A stretch of 8,517 nucleotides of DNA from an uncultured bacterium. Its GTDB lineage: Bacteria > Actinomycetota > Coriobacteriia > Coriobacteriales > Coriobacteriaceae. The notes under the pieces are model-generated. The model searched no databases. It was not told the DNA's origin and saw only the letters and a program-made list of their open reading frames with translations. This document shows, in pieces, positions 1 through 6,231 of the stretch. The position numbers and the translations under genes are program-made. Each line of letters starts with the position of its first letter. Within the stretch, counting starts at the first letter, position 1. The stretch spans positions 1 through 8,517 of the forward strand of contig CAJMSL010000086.1 in NCBI GenBank assembly GCA_905216045.1. The letters are read 5' to 3'.

Positions 1-711
1 GTGGGGGACGATACCGCCACCGTTGACGACAAGCGCGACTATGCCATGACCATGGATGTGCGCGAGATGATGCGCCGTTCGTCCAACGTGGGCTTTGTCC
101 TGGTGGGGCGCAAGATCGGTGCGGACGACTTTGCCGCCTATGTGGACAAGTGGGGCATCGGTCACAGCTCCGGTGTCGATTTTCCGGGTGAGAGCCTGGG
201 CATCGTCAAGGAGCGTGACCAGTATGACGGCGCCACGCTGGGATCGATGAGCTTTGGACAGGCGCTGTCTGTCTCGCCGATTGAGGTCGCACGTGCCGTG
301 GGCGGCATCGCCAACGGCGGCGTGATGATGACCCCGCACTTCTATAAGTCCAGCAAAGGCGACGAGAAGGACTGGGGCGAAGGCGAGCGCGCGATTTCGG
401 AGGACGCCGCATCCCAGGTGACATCGTGCATGCAGACGGCCGTGTCCGAGGGAACTGGCGTGGGCGGCGCTGTTGACGGCTATGACGTGGCGGGTAAGAC
501 CGGTACGGCCGAACGAGCCGACGAGAACGGCGGCTACCTCAAGGAGAACTACATGTCGTCCTTTATGGGCTTTGCGCCGGCACAATCGCCCAAGGTGCTG
601 TGCTATATCACGCTCGACGGAACGCCGAGCGGCTCAGATGCCGCTGCGGTGCCGTTCCAGTCCATTATGGCCAACGCGCTCGACGTGCTGGGTATCCCGC
701 ACACGAAGTAG
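1..711 (+). CDS. ftsI: FtsI/PBP2-class septal peptidoglycan D,D-transpeptidase, 3' part only
   Basis: This is the C-terminal 236 residues of a class B penicillin-binding protein, which cross-links peptide stems in new septal wall on the outer face of the membrane and works with FtsW. The transpeptidase motifs SxN (Ser27-Ser28-Asn29 of the visible part) and KTGT (residues 166-169, in an A-G-K-T-G-T-A-E context) are both present. A conserved S-F-G-Q-A-L-S-V-S-P stretch lies between them. The SxxK motif with the nucleophilic serine, the membrane anchor and the N-terminal domain lie upstream of the window, so the GTG at base 1 is almost certainly an internal codon and not the start. The protein ends about 67 residues after KTGT, so there are no PASTA domains after the catalytic domain. 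Being first in a dcw cluster points to the division enzyme FtsI rather than an elongation PBP; the class B PBP call is firm, the exact symbol is inferred. Confidence 0.9.
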   Translation: MGDDTATVDDKRDYAMTMDVREMMRRSSNVGFVLVGRKIGADDFAAYVDKWGIGHSSGVDFPGESLGIVKERDQYDGATLGSMSFGQALSVSPIEVARAVGGIANGGVMMTPHFYKSSKGDEKDWGEGERAISEDAASQVTSCMQTAVSEGTGVGGAVDGYDVAGKTGTAERADENGGYLKENYMSSFMGFAPAQSPKVLCYITLDGTPSGSDAAAVPFQSIMANALDVLGIPHTK

Positions 712-766
712 GGGGTTACAATCTTTGGGGCGTGGTTTGTTGTCCCATATGAGGGGTGTTCACATG

Positions 767-794
767 CCCTGCACCACGCATGCGCGGCGCTGGG
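767..794. repeat. Imperfect 28-bp palindrome upstream of the murF -10 box
   Basis: The two 14-nt halves are complementary at 11 of 14 positions. The central 8 bases (777-784, CGCATGCG) are perfectly symmetric, and the three mismatches fall at 776/785, 773/788 and 770/791, an even spacing of three. The site ends one base before the TACAAT box, so it covers where a -35 element would sit. It could be an operator or an RNA hairpin in the leader or 3' end of ftsI. No regulator can be named from the sequence. Confidence 0.35.
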
Positions 795-826
795 ATACAA
801 TACGCCGATAGCATTATTAGGTTTAC

Positions 827-833
827 AGGGGAG
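827..833 (+). promoter_or_regulatory. Ribosome binding site of murF
   Basis: AGGGGAG lies 5 nt before the ATG at 839. It is a strong Shine-Dalgarno match and fixes this ATG as the murF start. Confidence 0.75.
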
Positions 834-838
834 CTGCA

Positions 839-2263
839 ATGATAGAGATCGCCGTCAACAACCTCGCGGCCGCAACAGGGGCCCGAACCGTGACGGGAGA
901 AGCCGATCGGGTATGCCGCGGGTGCGTTATCGACTCGCGCCAGGTCGAGGAAGGGACGATTTTCGTCGCCTTTCCCGGTGAAAACGTCGACGGCAATGAT
1001 TTTGCTTCCCGTGCCGTCCAGTCGGGTGCCGGCGCCGTCGTGATGACGCGTGAGCCCGAGGCCGAGCTGGTCTCGCTGGCGCAGGACAAGGGCTGTGCCA
1101 TCTTGCTGACCGATGATCCCGAGGAGTTTCTGCTGCGTTTGGCGCACGCGTATCGCCTGGAGCTTGGCTGCCTGGTCGTTGGTATTACCGGTTCCATCGG
1201 CAAGACGACGACCAAGGACGTGCTCGCCGCCGTGCTCGCCAAGCGCTATCGTGTCTGGGCCACCAAGGGCAATTTCAATAACCTGATCGGCATGCCGCTC
1301 ACGGTGCTTTCCGCTCCGGCCGATACCGAGGTCCTGGTGCTCGAGATGGGCATGAACCATTTCCACGAGATTGAGCGCCTGTCCCAGTCCGCCAATCCCA
1401 ACCTTGCCATCGTGAGCAAGATTGGTACCTCTCACATCGGCATTTTGGGCAGCCGCGAGAACATCGCCCGCGCTAAGGCCGAGATTGTCCAGGGTATGTG
1501 CGCCGCCGGCGACTTCTTGCCGCTGCTGGTTTTGGGCGGTGAGGACGACTTTACGACGTTCATTCGCGATACGTTCGCCCAGCCTGCTGGTATCGATGTG
1601 ATGCTGGCCGGCGGCTCGGACGATGATGAGGTCCGTGCCCGCGACATTCGTGTTGATGACGAGGGCCGTCCGGTCTTTACGCTCGATTTTGGCCAGGGTG
1701 AGACGACCGCTACCATGCTTGCCATCCCCGGCGTGCAGTCCGTCCCAAATGCCGTTAAGGCCGCCGCAGTTGCCTATCGCCTGGGCGTGACGCCCGAGCA
1801 GATCGATGCTGCCTTTAGGGGCCTCACGATCACCGGGCACCGCCAGGAGATCAAGCGCGCCAAGAGCGGTGCCCGCGTCATCGACGATTCCTATAACGCC
1901 AGCGCCGAATCCATGGCTGCTGGGCTCGATCTGCTGTGCTCGCTTTCGTGCACGGGGGCTCGCATGGCGATCCTGGGCGAGATGGGCGAGATGGGCGATG
2001 AGGCTCCTCGCATGCATGAGCTCGTGGGCGCCTATGCCGCCGCCAAGAAGCTCGACATGCTGGCGTGCGTGGGTGGTGAGCTGGCCCAGCTTATGGCCGA
2101 TGCCGCGCGCATGATGGGCATGGACGAGGACCGCATCCAGGTGTTCTCCGATTATCAGCAGGTGCTCGACCGCATGGGCGGCGCGCTTGAAAAACATGAT
2201 GTTGTACTGGTCAAGGGTTCCCGCTTTGTTGAGCTCGACCGCTTTGTGGAAGGTGTGTGCTAG
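839..2263 (+). CDS. murF: UDP-N-acetylmuramoyl-tripeptide--D-alanyl-D-alanine ligase MurF
   Basis: This 474-residue cytoplasmic ATP-dependent ligase adds D-Ala-D-Ala to UDP-MurNAc-tripeptide, completing the pentapeptide precursor. Three Mur-ligase domains can be followed. The N-terminal substrate domain contains D-S-R (32-34) and an F-P-G-E-N-V-D-G segment. The central ATPase domain contains the P-loop G-I-T-G-S-I-G-K-T-T-T-K (115-126), N-F-N-N-L-I-G-M-P (145-153), E-M-G-M-N-H (169-174) and a likely carbamylated Lys213 in A-R-A-K. The C-terminal domain carries D-D-S-Y-N-A (349-354) and V-K-G-S-R (458-462). The N-F-N-N and D-S-Y-N motifs separate MurF from MurE and MurD. Length is normal for the family. 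It follows the FtsI gene after a 127-nt gap and runs into mraY after 3 nt, so it is probably the first gene of the tight block. Confidence 0.97.
   Translation: MIEIAVNNLAAATGARTVTGEADRVCRGCVIDSRQVEEGTIFVAFPGENVDGNDFASRAVQSGAGAVVMTREPEAELVSLAQDKGCAILLTDDPEEFLLRLAHAYRLELGCLVVGITGSIGKTTTKDVLAAVLAKRYRVWATKGNFNNLIGMPLTVLSAPADTEVLVLEMGMNHFHEIERLSQSANPNLAIVSKIGTSHIGILGSRENIARAKAEIVQGMCAAGDFLPLLVLGGEDDFTTFIRDTFAQPAGIDVMLAGGSDDDEVRARDIRVDDEGRPVFTLDFGQGETTATMLAIPGVQSVPNAVKAAAVAYRLGVTPEQIDAAFRGLTITGHRQEIKRAKSGARVIDDSYNASAESMAAGLDLLCSLSCTGARMAILGEMGEMGDEAPRMHELVGAYAAAKKLDMLACVGGELAQLMADAARMMGMDEDRIQVFSDYQQVLDRMGGALEKHDVVLVKGSRFVELDRFVEGVC
2248..2253 (+). promoter_or_regulatory. Likely ribosome binding site of mraY, inside the murF 3' end
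   Basis: GGAAGG lies 13 nt before the mraY ATG, within the last codons of murF. The spacing is longer than ideal, so mraY translation probably depends partly on ribosomes finishing murF, whose stop is only 3 nt before the mraY start. Confidence 0.45.
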
Positions 2264-2266
2264 CCC

Positions 2267-3286
2267 ATGTTCGGCAATCCCTCGTATCCAACGTATCAGG
2301 CTTTTTTGGGGCTTGGCATCGCCGCTGCCATTGCGCTGCTGCTCATGCCGTGGTGGATCAAGCTACTTAAGGTCGAGGGTATCGGCCAGCAGGTTCGTGC
2401 CGACGGCCCCAAGCGTCATTTGGTTAAGCAGGGAACGCCCACCATGGGTGGCGTTGTCATTCTCGTCGCGATTTCGCTGACCTGCCTGCTGATGGGCAAG
2501 CTCGCCACCGAGCTCGTGCTCGTGCTGCTCGCCACGCTGGCGACCGGCGTGCTGGGCCTGATCGACGACCTGACCTCCGTTACGCATGGGCGCTCGCTCG
2601 GTCTGACGCCTCATGCCAAGATGATCGGCCTAACCATTATCTGTGTCACCTTTACGGTACTTGCCGTTAACTGGTGCGGCGTCGCCCCCGAGATTCGTTT
2701 TCCCGGCGGCCTGACGATTGACCTTGGCGTGCTTTCGACCACCATCTGCGGCCTTTCGTTCCCGTGGCTCTACATTGTCTTTTGCTGGCTGATGATCGCC
2801 GGTCTTTCTAATGCCGTGAACCTGACCGATGGCCTTGACGGTCTTGCTGGCGGCACCTCCATGATTGCCATGCTCGCCATGGCTGCCATGGCGTTTTTGC
2901 ACGGAGACGTGAACCTGTCCATCTTCTGCACCGCGTGTGCCGGTGCCTGCTTGGGCTTTCTGTGGTTCAACTGCTATCCGGCGAGCATCTTTATGGGCGA
3001 TACCGGCTCGCTTGCCCTAGGCGCCGCGTTTGCCTGCACGTCCATCATGACCAACACCGAGGTCGTCTCCCTCATCATCGGCGGCCTGTTTATCGTTGAG
3101 ACCCTGTCGGTCATGATTCAGGTTGTCTACTTCCACTTTACGCACAAGCGCGTCTTCCTTATGGCGCCCATCCATCATCATTTCGAAAAGAAGGGCTGGG
3201 CCGAGACCAAGGTCGTCATCCGTTTTTGGATTATCGCTGCTGCCTTTGGTGCCGTTGGCCTTGCCCTGTTCTTCCAGTTGGGATAG
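2267..3286 (+). CDS. mraY: Phospho-N-acetylmuramoyl-pentapeptide transferase MraY (lipid I synthase)
   Basis: This 339-residue integral membrane enzyme transfers phospho-MurNAc-pentapeptide from UDP to undecaprenyl phosphate, giving lipid I on the cytoplasmic face. About ten hydrophobic segments are visible, near residues 12-28, 58-76, 81-99, 118-136, 165-180, 196-211, 216-234, 245-262, 267-289 and 318-337. Family motifs are K-x(8)-P-T-M-G-G (49-62), the Asp pair D100-D101, N-L-T-D-G-L-D-G-L-A-G-G (185-196, with D188 and D191), G-D-T-G-S (244-248) and the H-H-H motif (303-305) in A-P-I-H-H-H-F-E-K-K-G. It is slightly shorter than E. coli MraY (360), as is usual in Gram-positive bacteria. One departure is that the Asp pair is followed by L-T-S, where the family normally has a Lys three residues after the second Asp. 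The gene sits 3 nt after murF and 9 nt before murD. Confidence 0.97.
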   Translation: MFGNPSYPTYQAFLGLGIAAAIALLLMPWWIKLLKVEGIGQQVRADGPKRHLVKQGTPTMGGVVILVAISLTCLLMGKLATELVLVLLATLATGVLGLIDDLTSVTHGRSLGLTPHAKMIGLTIICVTFTVLAVNWCGVAPEIRFPGGLTIDLGVLSTTICGLSFPWLYIVFCWLMIAGLSNAVNLTDGLDGLAGGTSMIAMLAMAAMAFLHGDVNLSIFCTACAGACLGFLWFNCYPASIFMGDTGSLALGAAFACTSIMTNTEVVSLIIGGLFIVETLSVMIQVVYFHFTHKRVFLMAPIHHHFEKKGWAETKVVIRFWIIAAAFGAVGLALFFQLG

Positions 3287-3295
3287 TGGTCTTTC

Positions 3296-4702
3296 ATGCC
3301 TCTTGCTGATGTCTTTAGCCTGCTCGTTTTGGGTCAGGGCAAATCCGGTCTCGATGTCGCCCGCTGGGCGCTGGCACATCCCGAGCGCGTAAGTGCCGTT
3401 ACCGTGTATGGCGGTGGCACCTCTGAGCCCAATGACGCCACGCGTGCGCTCGAGGCTGCTGGTGCGTCGTTTGTCTATGGGACCGAACAGGTCGAGGGCG
3501 CCTATGACGTATGCGTGACGTGCCCGGGCATCTCGGAGTTCTCGGGCTTCTTTAAGGCCGGGCGCGAGCATGCCGCCCAGATTATGGGTGAGCCCGAGTT
3601 TGCCTATCGCCTGTCGCCCGATAACTGGATTGCCATCACGGGCACCAACGGCAAGACGACCACCACGTCGCTGGCTGATTATCTGCTTAAGGCTGCCGGC
3701 GAGGCCAGCGTTGCTGTCGGCAACATCGGCGAGCCGCCGGTCAACGAGATTGACGGCCGAGCCCACAACGAGTGGTTTGTGGCTGAGCTCTCGAGCTATC
3801 AGATTGCTACGACAACCGAGCTCCACCCCCGCGTGGCGGTGCTGCTCAACATCACTCCCGACCACTTGGGCTGGCATAAGAGCCATAAGAACTACGCGCT
3901 TGCCAAGATCAAACTGTTTGACAATATGGTCGATGACGATCTGGCGGTTGTCGACGTCGAAGACGCCGGCATTCACGAGTTCGATGAGTACATCTACACG
4001 CCGGGTCGTCGCATCTGCAAGGTTGCCTTTGACGAGCCTGAGGGCGAGGATGCCGCCTTTGTGCGCGACGGCAAGATGGTCGTGCGCCTGAAGGGCGTCG
4101 AGACCCCGCTCATCGCTACATCCGAGCTCAAGATCTCGGGCCATCACAATGTTATCAATGCCCTGTGCGCCGCCACGGCTGCCTTGGCGGTCGGTGCCGA
4201 TGTCGATGGCGTCTGCCGCGGTCTTGCCTCGTTCCAGCCGCTCGAGCACCGCGTGGAGCCGTGTGGCGAGATTGACGGCGTGCGCTACGTCAACGATTCC
4301 AAGGCGACTAACACCGATGCGGTCGAGAAGGCACTGACGGCATTTCCCGATGACGACGTGATCTTGCTGCTCGGCGGCCACGATAAGGGCACTCCGCTCA
4401 CGGACTTCGCGCGCGTCGTTATGGACAACGTGCGCTCGGTCGTCTGCTTTGGCGATGCGCGCGAGCGCTTCACCGCCGCTATGGACGAGGCTGATGTCGA
4501 TGGCGATGTGGATATCGCCCAGGCGGATGACCTGCGCGACGCCGTGGACGTTGCCCGTTCGCTTTCGAGCCGTGGTGACGTGATCTTACTTTCTCCTGCC
4601 TGCTCTTCGTTCGATGAGTTCTCGGGCTATGAGGAGCGCGGCCGCGTGTATAAGGACTACGTGGCTCAGCTTGCCGCTACAGCGAAATCACAAATGGAAT
4701 AG
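3296..4702 (+). CDS. murD: UDP-N-acetylmuramoyl-L-alanine--D-glutamate ligase MurD
   Basis: This 468-residue cytoplasmic ligase adds D-Glu to UDP-MurNAc-L-Ala with ATP. The N-terminal nucleotide-sugar domain has G-Q-G-K-S-G (13-18) and a C-P-G-I-S segment. The central domain has the P-loop G-T-N-G-K-T-T-T-T (116-124), E-L-S-S-Y-Q (164-169), N-I-T-P-D-H (185-190) and a probable carbamylated Lys204 in A-L-A-K. The C-terminal domain has H-R-V-E, N-D-S-K-A-T-N (333-339), L-L-G-G-H-D-K-G and L-S-P-A-C-S-S-F-D-E-F (432-442). E-L-S-S-[FY]-Q and L-S-P-A-C are MurD signatures, which rules out MurE and MurF. The segment after N-I-T-P-D-H reads L-G-W-H rather than the common L-D-x-H. The ATG at 3296 has only a weak upstream GGGA (12 nt away), so translation is probably coupled to mraY, which ends 9 nt before. 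Confidence 0.96.
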   Translation: MPLADVFSLLVLGQGKSGLDVARWALAHPERVSAVTVYGGGTSEPNDATRALEAAGASFVYGTEQVEGAYDVCVTCPGISEFSGFFKAGREHAAQIMGEPEFAYRLSPDNWIAITGTNGKTTTTSLADYLLKAAGEASVAVGNIGEPPVNEIDGRAHNEWFVAELSSYQIATTTELHPRVAVLLNITPDHLGWHKSHKNYALAKIKLFDNMVDDDLAVVDVEDAGIHEFDEYIYTPGRRICKVAFDEPEGEDAAFVRDGKMVVRLKGVETPLIATSELKISGHHNVINALCAATAALAVGADVDGVCRGLASFQPLEHRVEPCGEIDGVRYVNDSKATNTDAVEKALTAFPDDDVILLLGGHDKGTPLTDFARVVMDNVRSVVCFGDARERFTAAMDEADVDGDVDIAQADDLRDAVDVARSLSSRGDVILLSPACSSFDEFSGYEERGRVYKDYVAQLAATAKSQME

Positions 4703-4705
4703 GGG
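4701..4705 (+). promoter_or_regulatory. Ribosome binding site favouring the GTG start of ftsW
   Basis: AGGGG overlaps the murD stop codon and lies 5 nt before the GTG at 4711. The alternative in-frame ATG at 4738 has its nearest good purine run (around 4714-4724) 13 nt or more upstream, so the GTG is preferred. Confidence 0.55.
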
Positions 4706-4710
4706 TTGCG

Positions 4711-6231
4711 GTGAGAGAGGAGAGCCCCCGACAAGGTATGAGGAGGCCCGACTCGGACCGTGCTTCCTCACGTCGCACCACACCGCGTTCCAGCCGCGGC
4801 GGGCAGTCGTTTAGCGAACGCTATATTGCCGGCGTTCCCGCCCGTATCATGCGCCCCCGTTTGATATTCATGGCCTGCTTGTTTACCTTGGTATGCTTTG
4901 GCCTGCTGATGGTGTACTCGGCGTCTTCGGTCGAGGCGCTGCACGAGAATGGCTCGGCGACGTTTTTTCTGGGTCGACAGGCCGCGTTTGCCGTGGTCGG
5001 TGTTCTGGCGCTGATTGCCATCGTGCGCGTTTTGCCGGACAGCTGGTTTGGGGAGGATGTGCTCAGGATCTTCCTTATCGGCATGATAGGGCTACTGCTT
5101 CTGGTGTTCTTGGTGGGCAGCGGCAGCCGTGGCGCCACGCGCTGGCTTAACATCGCCGGTATTCAGTTCCAGCCTTCCGAGTTTTTAAAGCCATTTGCCA
5201 TTGCGTATTCGGCCATCATGCTCGACCGCTTCTTTTCGCCCGGTGGCAACATCAACGAATTCCTTCGCAAGATGGGCATCTACCTGGGCATTTCGCTCTT
5301 TCTGATCTTTATCCAGCCCGATTTCGGTACTGTCCTGATCATCCTGTTGACCCTCATGTGCATGGCGTTGTTTGCGGGTCTCGACCCCAGATTTATCATC
5401 GGCGTGCTAATCTTCGGCATTCTCGTGATCGTGATTGCGCTTGTCGCAGAGCCGTACCGTATGGTGCGTATTCAGGTTGCCTTGAACCCTTGGGCCGACG
5501 AGTATGGTGACGGCTATCAGGCCACGCTTGCCATTATGGCCTTTGCCTCGGGCGGTCTGTTCGGCCGTGGCATCGGCAACTCAACCATGAAGTACTCGTA
5601 TCTGCCCGAGGCGCACAATGACTACATCCTGGCCATCATTGGCGAGGAAGTCGGTTTTGTCGGAACCGTGCTGTTCTTCTTGGTGTTTGCGATGCTGATC
5701 TACTCGGCGTTTCGCATTGCCGAGCAGGCGACCGATCGCCGGGGCGTGCTTATGGCGTCTGGCTCCGCGGTCATTCTCGCAGTGCAGTTTTTGATTAACG
5801 CGCTGGGCATCCTCAACGTGTTTCCCATGACGGGCAAACCGTTGCCGTTTATTAGCTACGGCGGTTCGTCGATTATTGTGTCGCTCATGCTTGCCGGGTT
5901 GATCCTGCGCGTTTCGTACGAGAGCGCCCGCCGCGATGAGTATGACCGCCGCCGCGAGAGCTTTGCCGTTATGGATGAGAGTACCGCCGGCGTGCCCCAC
6001 GTGCGCGGCGAGCGATCTTCGCGTAACGGTTTTACCGTCCTGGATGGCTCTGCGACCGAGCCGGCAGCCCGCCCGCGTCAGCGAACGGCGCCGCAAGGTC
6101 GTCCTCAGCGCCCCAGCCCTCGCAACGCGGGCGGCGGATATAATCGAATCGATTTGAACTCGGACCCGTCGGCGCGTCTGCGTACCGACGACCAGGGACC
6201 GCGTGTACGAAGGGACTACCATGACCGATAA
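4711..6231 (+). CDS. ftsW: Septal peptidoglycan glycosyltransferase FtsW (SEDS family)
   Basis: This 506-residue membrane protein polymerises lipid II into glycan strands at the division site, together with the FtsI-class transpeptidase. About ten membrane segments run from residue 51 to 402. SEDS motifs are G-A-T-R-W-L-N (141-147) followed by F-Q-P-S-E-F-L-K (153-160), Q-P-D-F-G-T (202-207), G-R-G-I-G-N-S (285-291), L-P-E-A-H-N-D-Y (298-305) with the presumed catalytic Asp304, and P-L-P-F-I-S-Y-G-G-S-S (378-388). The A-H-N-D-Y form resembles actinobacterial FtsW. The position between murD and murG favours FtsW over RodA. An Arg/Ser-rich cytoplasmic N-tail (1-50) and a 100-residue Arg/Pro-rich C-tail (about 404-506) flank the core. 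The C-tail contains two copies of an R-x-x-F-x-V-[ML]-D-x-S motif (415-424, 438-447). The GTG start is chosen from its ribosome binding site; ATG at 4738 is possible. Its end overlaps murG by 11 nt. Confidence 0.95.
   Translation: MREESPRQGMRRPDSDRASSRRTTPRSSRGGQSFSERYIAGVPARIMRPRLIFMACLFTLVCFGLLMVYSASSVEALHENGSATFFLGRQAAFAVVGVLALIAIVRVLPDSWFGEDVLRIFLIGMIGLLLLVFLVGSGSRGATRWLNIAGIQFQPSEFLKPFAIAYSAIMLDRFFSPGGNINEFLRKMGIYLGISLFLIFIQPDFGTVLIILLTLMCMALFAGLDPRFIIGVLIFGILVIVIALVAEPYRMVRIQVALNPWADEYGDGYQATLAIMAFASGGLFGRGIGNSTMKYSYLPEAHNDYILAIIGEEVGFVGTVLFFLVFAMLIYSAFRIAEQATDRRGVLMASGSAVILAVQFLINALGILNVFPMTGKPLPFISYGGSSIIVSLMLAGLILRVSYESARRDEYDRRRESFAVMDESTAGVPHVRGERSSRNGFTVLDGSATEPAARPRQRTAPQGRPQRPSPRNAGGGYNRIDLNSDPSARLRTDDQGPRVRRDYHDR
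6139..6144 (+). promoter_or_regulatory. TATAAT inside the ftsW tail: candidate internal -10 for murG
   Basis: A perfect consensus -10 hexamer lies in GC-rich coding DNA, 76 bp before the murG start. No recognisable -35 or extended -10 TG accompanies it, so it may be chance (the codons encode Tyr-Asn). If active, it would start a murG(-murC) transcript near 6151. Confidence 0.25.
6210..6215 (+). promoter_or_regulatory. Ribosome binding site of murG, inside the ftsW 3' end
   Basis: AAGGGA lies 5 nt before the ATG at 6221. It decides this start over the in-frame GTG at 6203, which lies upstream of the site, and over the ATG at 6233. Confidence 0.75.

Larger units (their letters stand above)
712..838 (+). 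promoter_or_regulatory. ftsI-murF intergenic region with candidate promoter (TACAAT at 796-801)
   Basis: This 127-nt spacer is the largest break between genes in the window. It holds a -10-like TACAAT (796-801, in a GGGATACAATACG context), 38 nt before the murF start. No convincing -35 hexamer lies 16-18 bp upstream; that position is occupied by an imperfect palindrome (767-794). There is no murE remnant and no hairpin followed by a T run, so I see no intrinsic terminator for ftsI. The spacer may carry a promoter for the murF-murG block, but read-through from ftsI is equally possible. Confidence 0.35.

Noticed and set aside
1..3. GTG at base 1 as the start of the transpeptidase gene.
   Set aside because: The SxxK catalytic motif, the N-terminal domain and the membrane anchor are missing, so the gene must begin upstream of the window and this is an internal Val codon.
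712..720. GGGTTACA shared by the start of the ftsI-murF spacer and the murG-murC spacer (7395-7402), considered as a common regulatory site.
   Set aside because: It is only 8 bases, lies at different distances from the next gene, and has no further shared flanks.
473..811. Open frame on the + strand spanning the end of the FtsI gene and the spacer, considered as a small gene before murF.
   Set aside because: Most of it is an out-of-frame reading of the transpeptidase gene; the product is Arg/Pro-rich without family features, and no good ribosome binding site was seen.
716..2197. A 493-codon open frame on the - strand opposite murF, with similar long frames at 3017-4381 (opposite mraY/murD), 5581-6468 (opposite ftsW) and 7575-8513 (opposite murC).
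   Set aside because: All four are exactly codon-aligned with the sense gene (same coordinate phase), so their stops would require TTA, CTA or TCA codons in the sense gene, which GC-rich codon use avoids. The encoded sequences show no recognisable domain, while the sense frames carry full enzyme motifs.
6203..6205. GTG at 6203 as the murG start.
   Set aside because: The strong ribosome binding site at 6210-6215 lies downstream of it and is ideally placed for ATG 6221, which puts G-G-T-A-G-H at its usual distance from the N-terminus.
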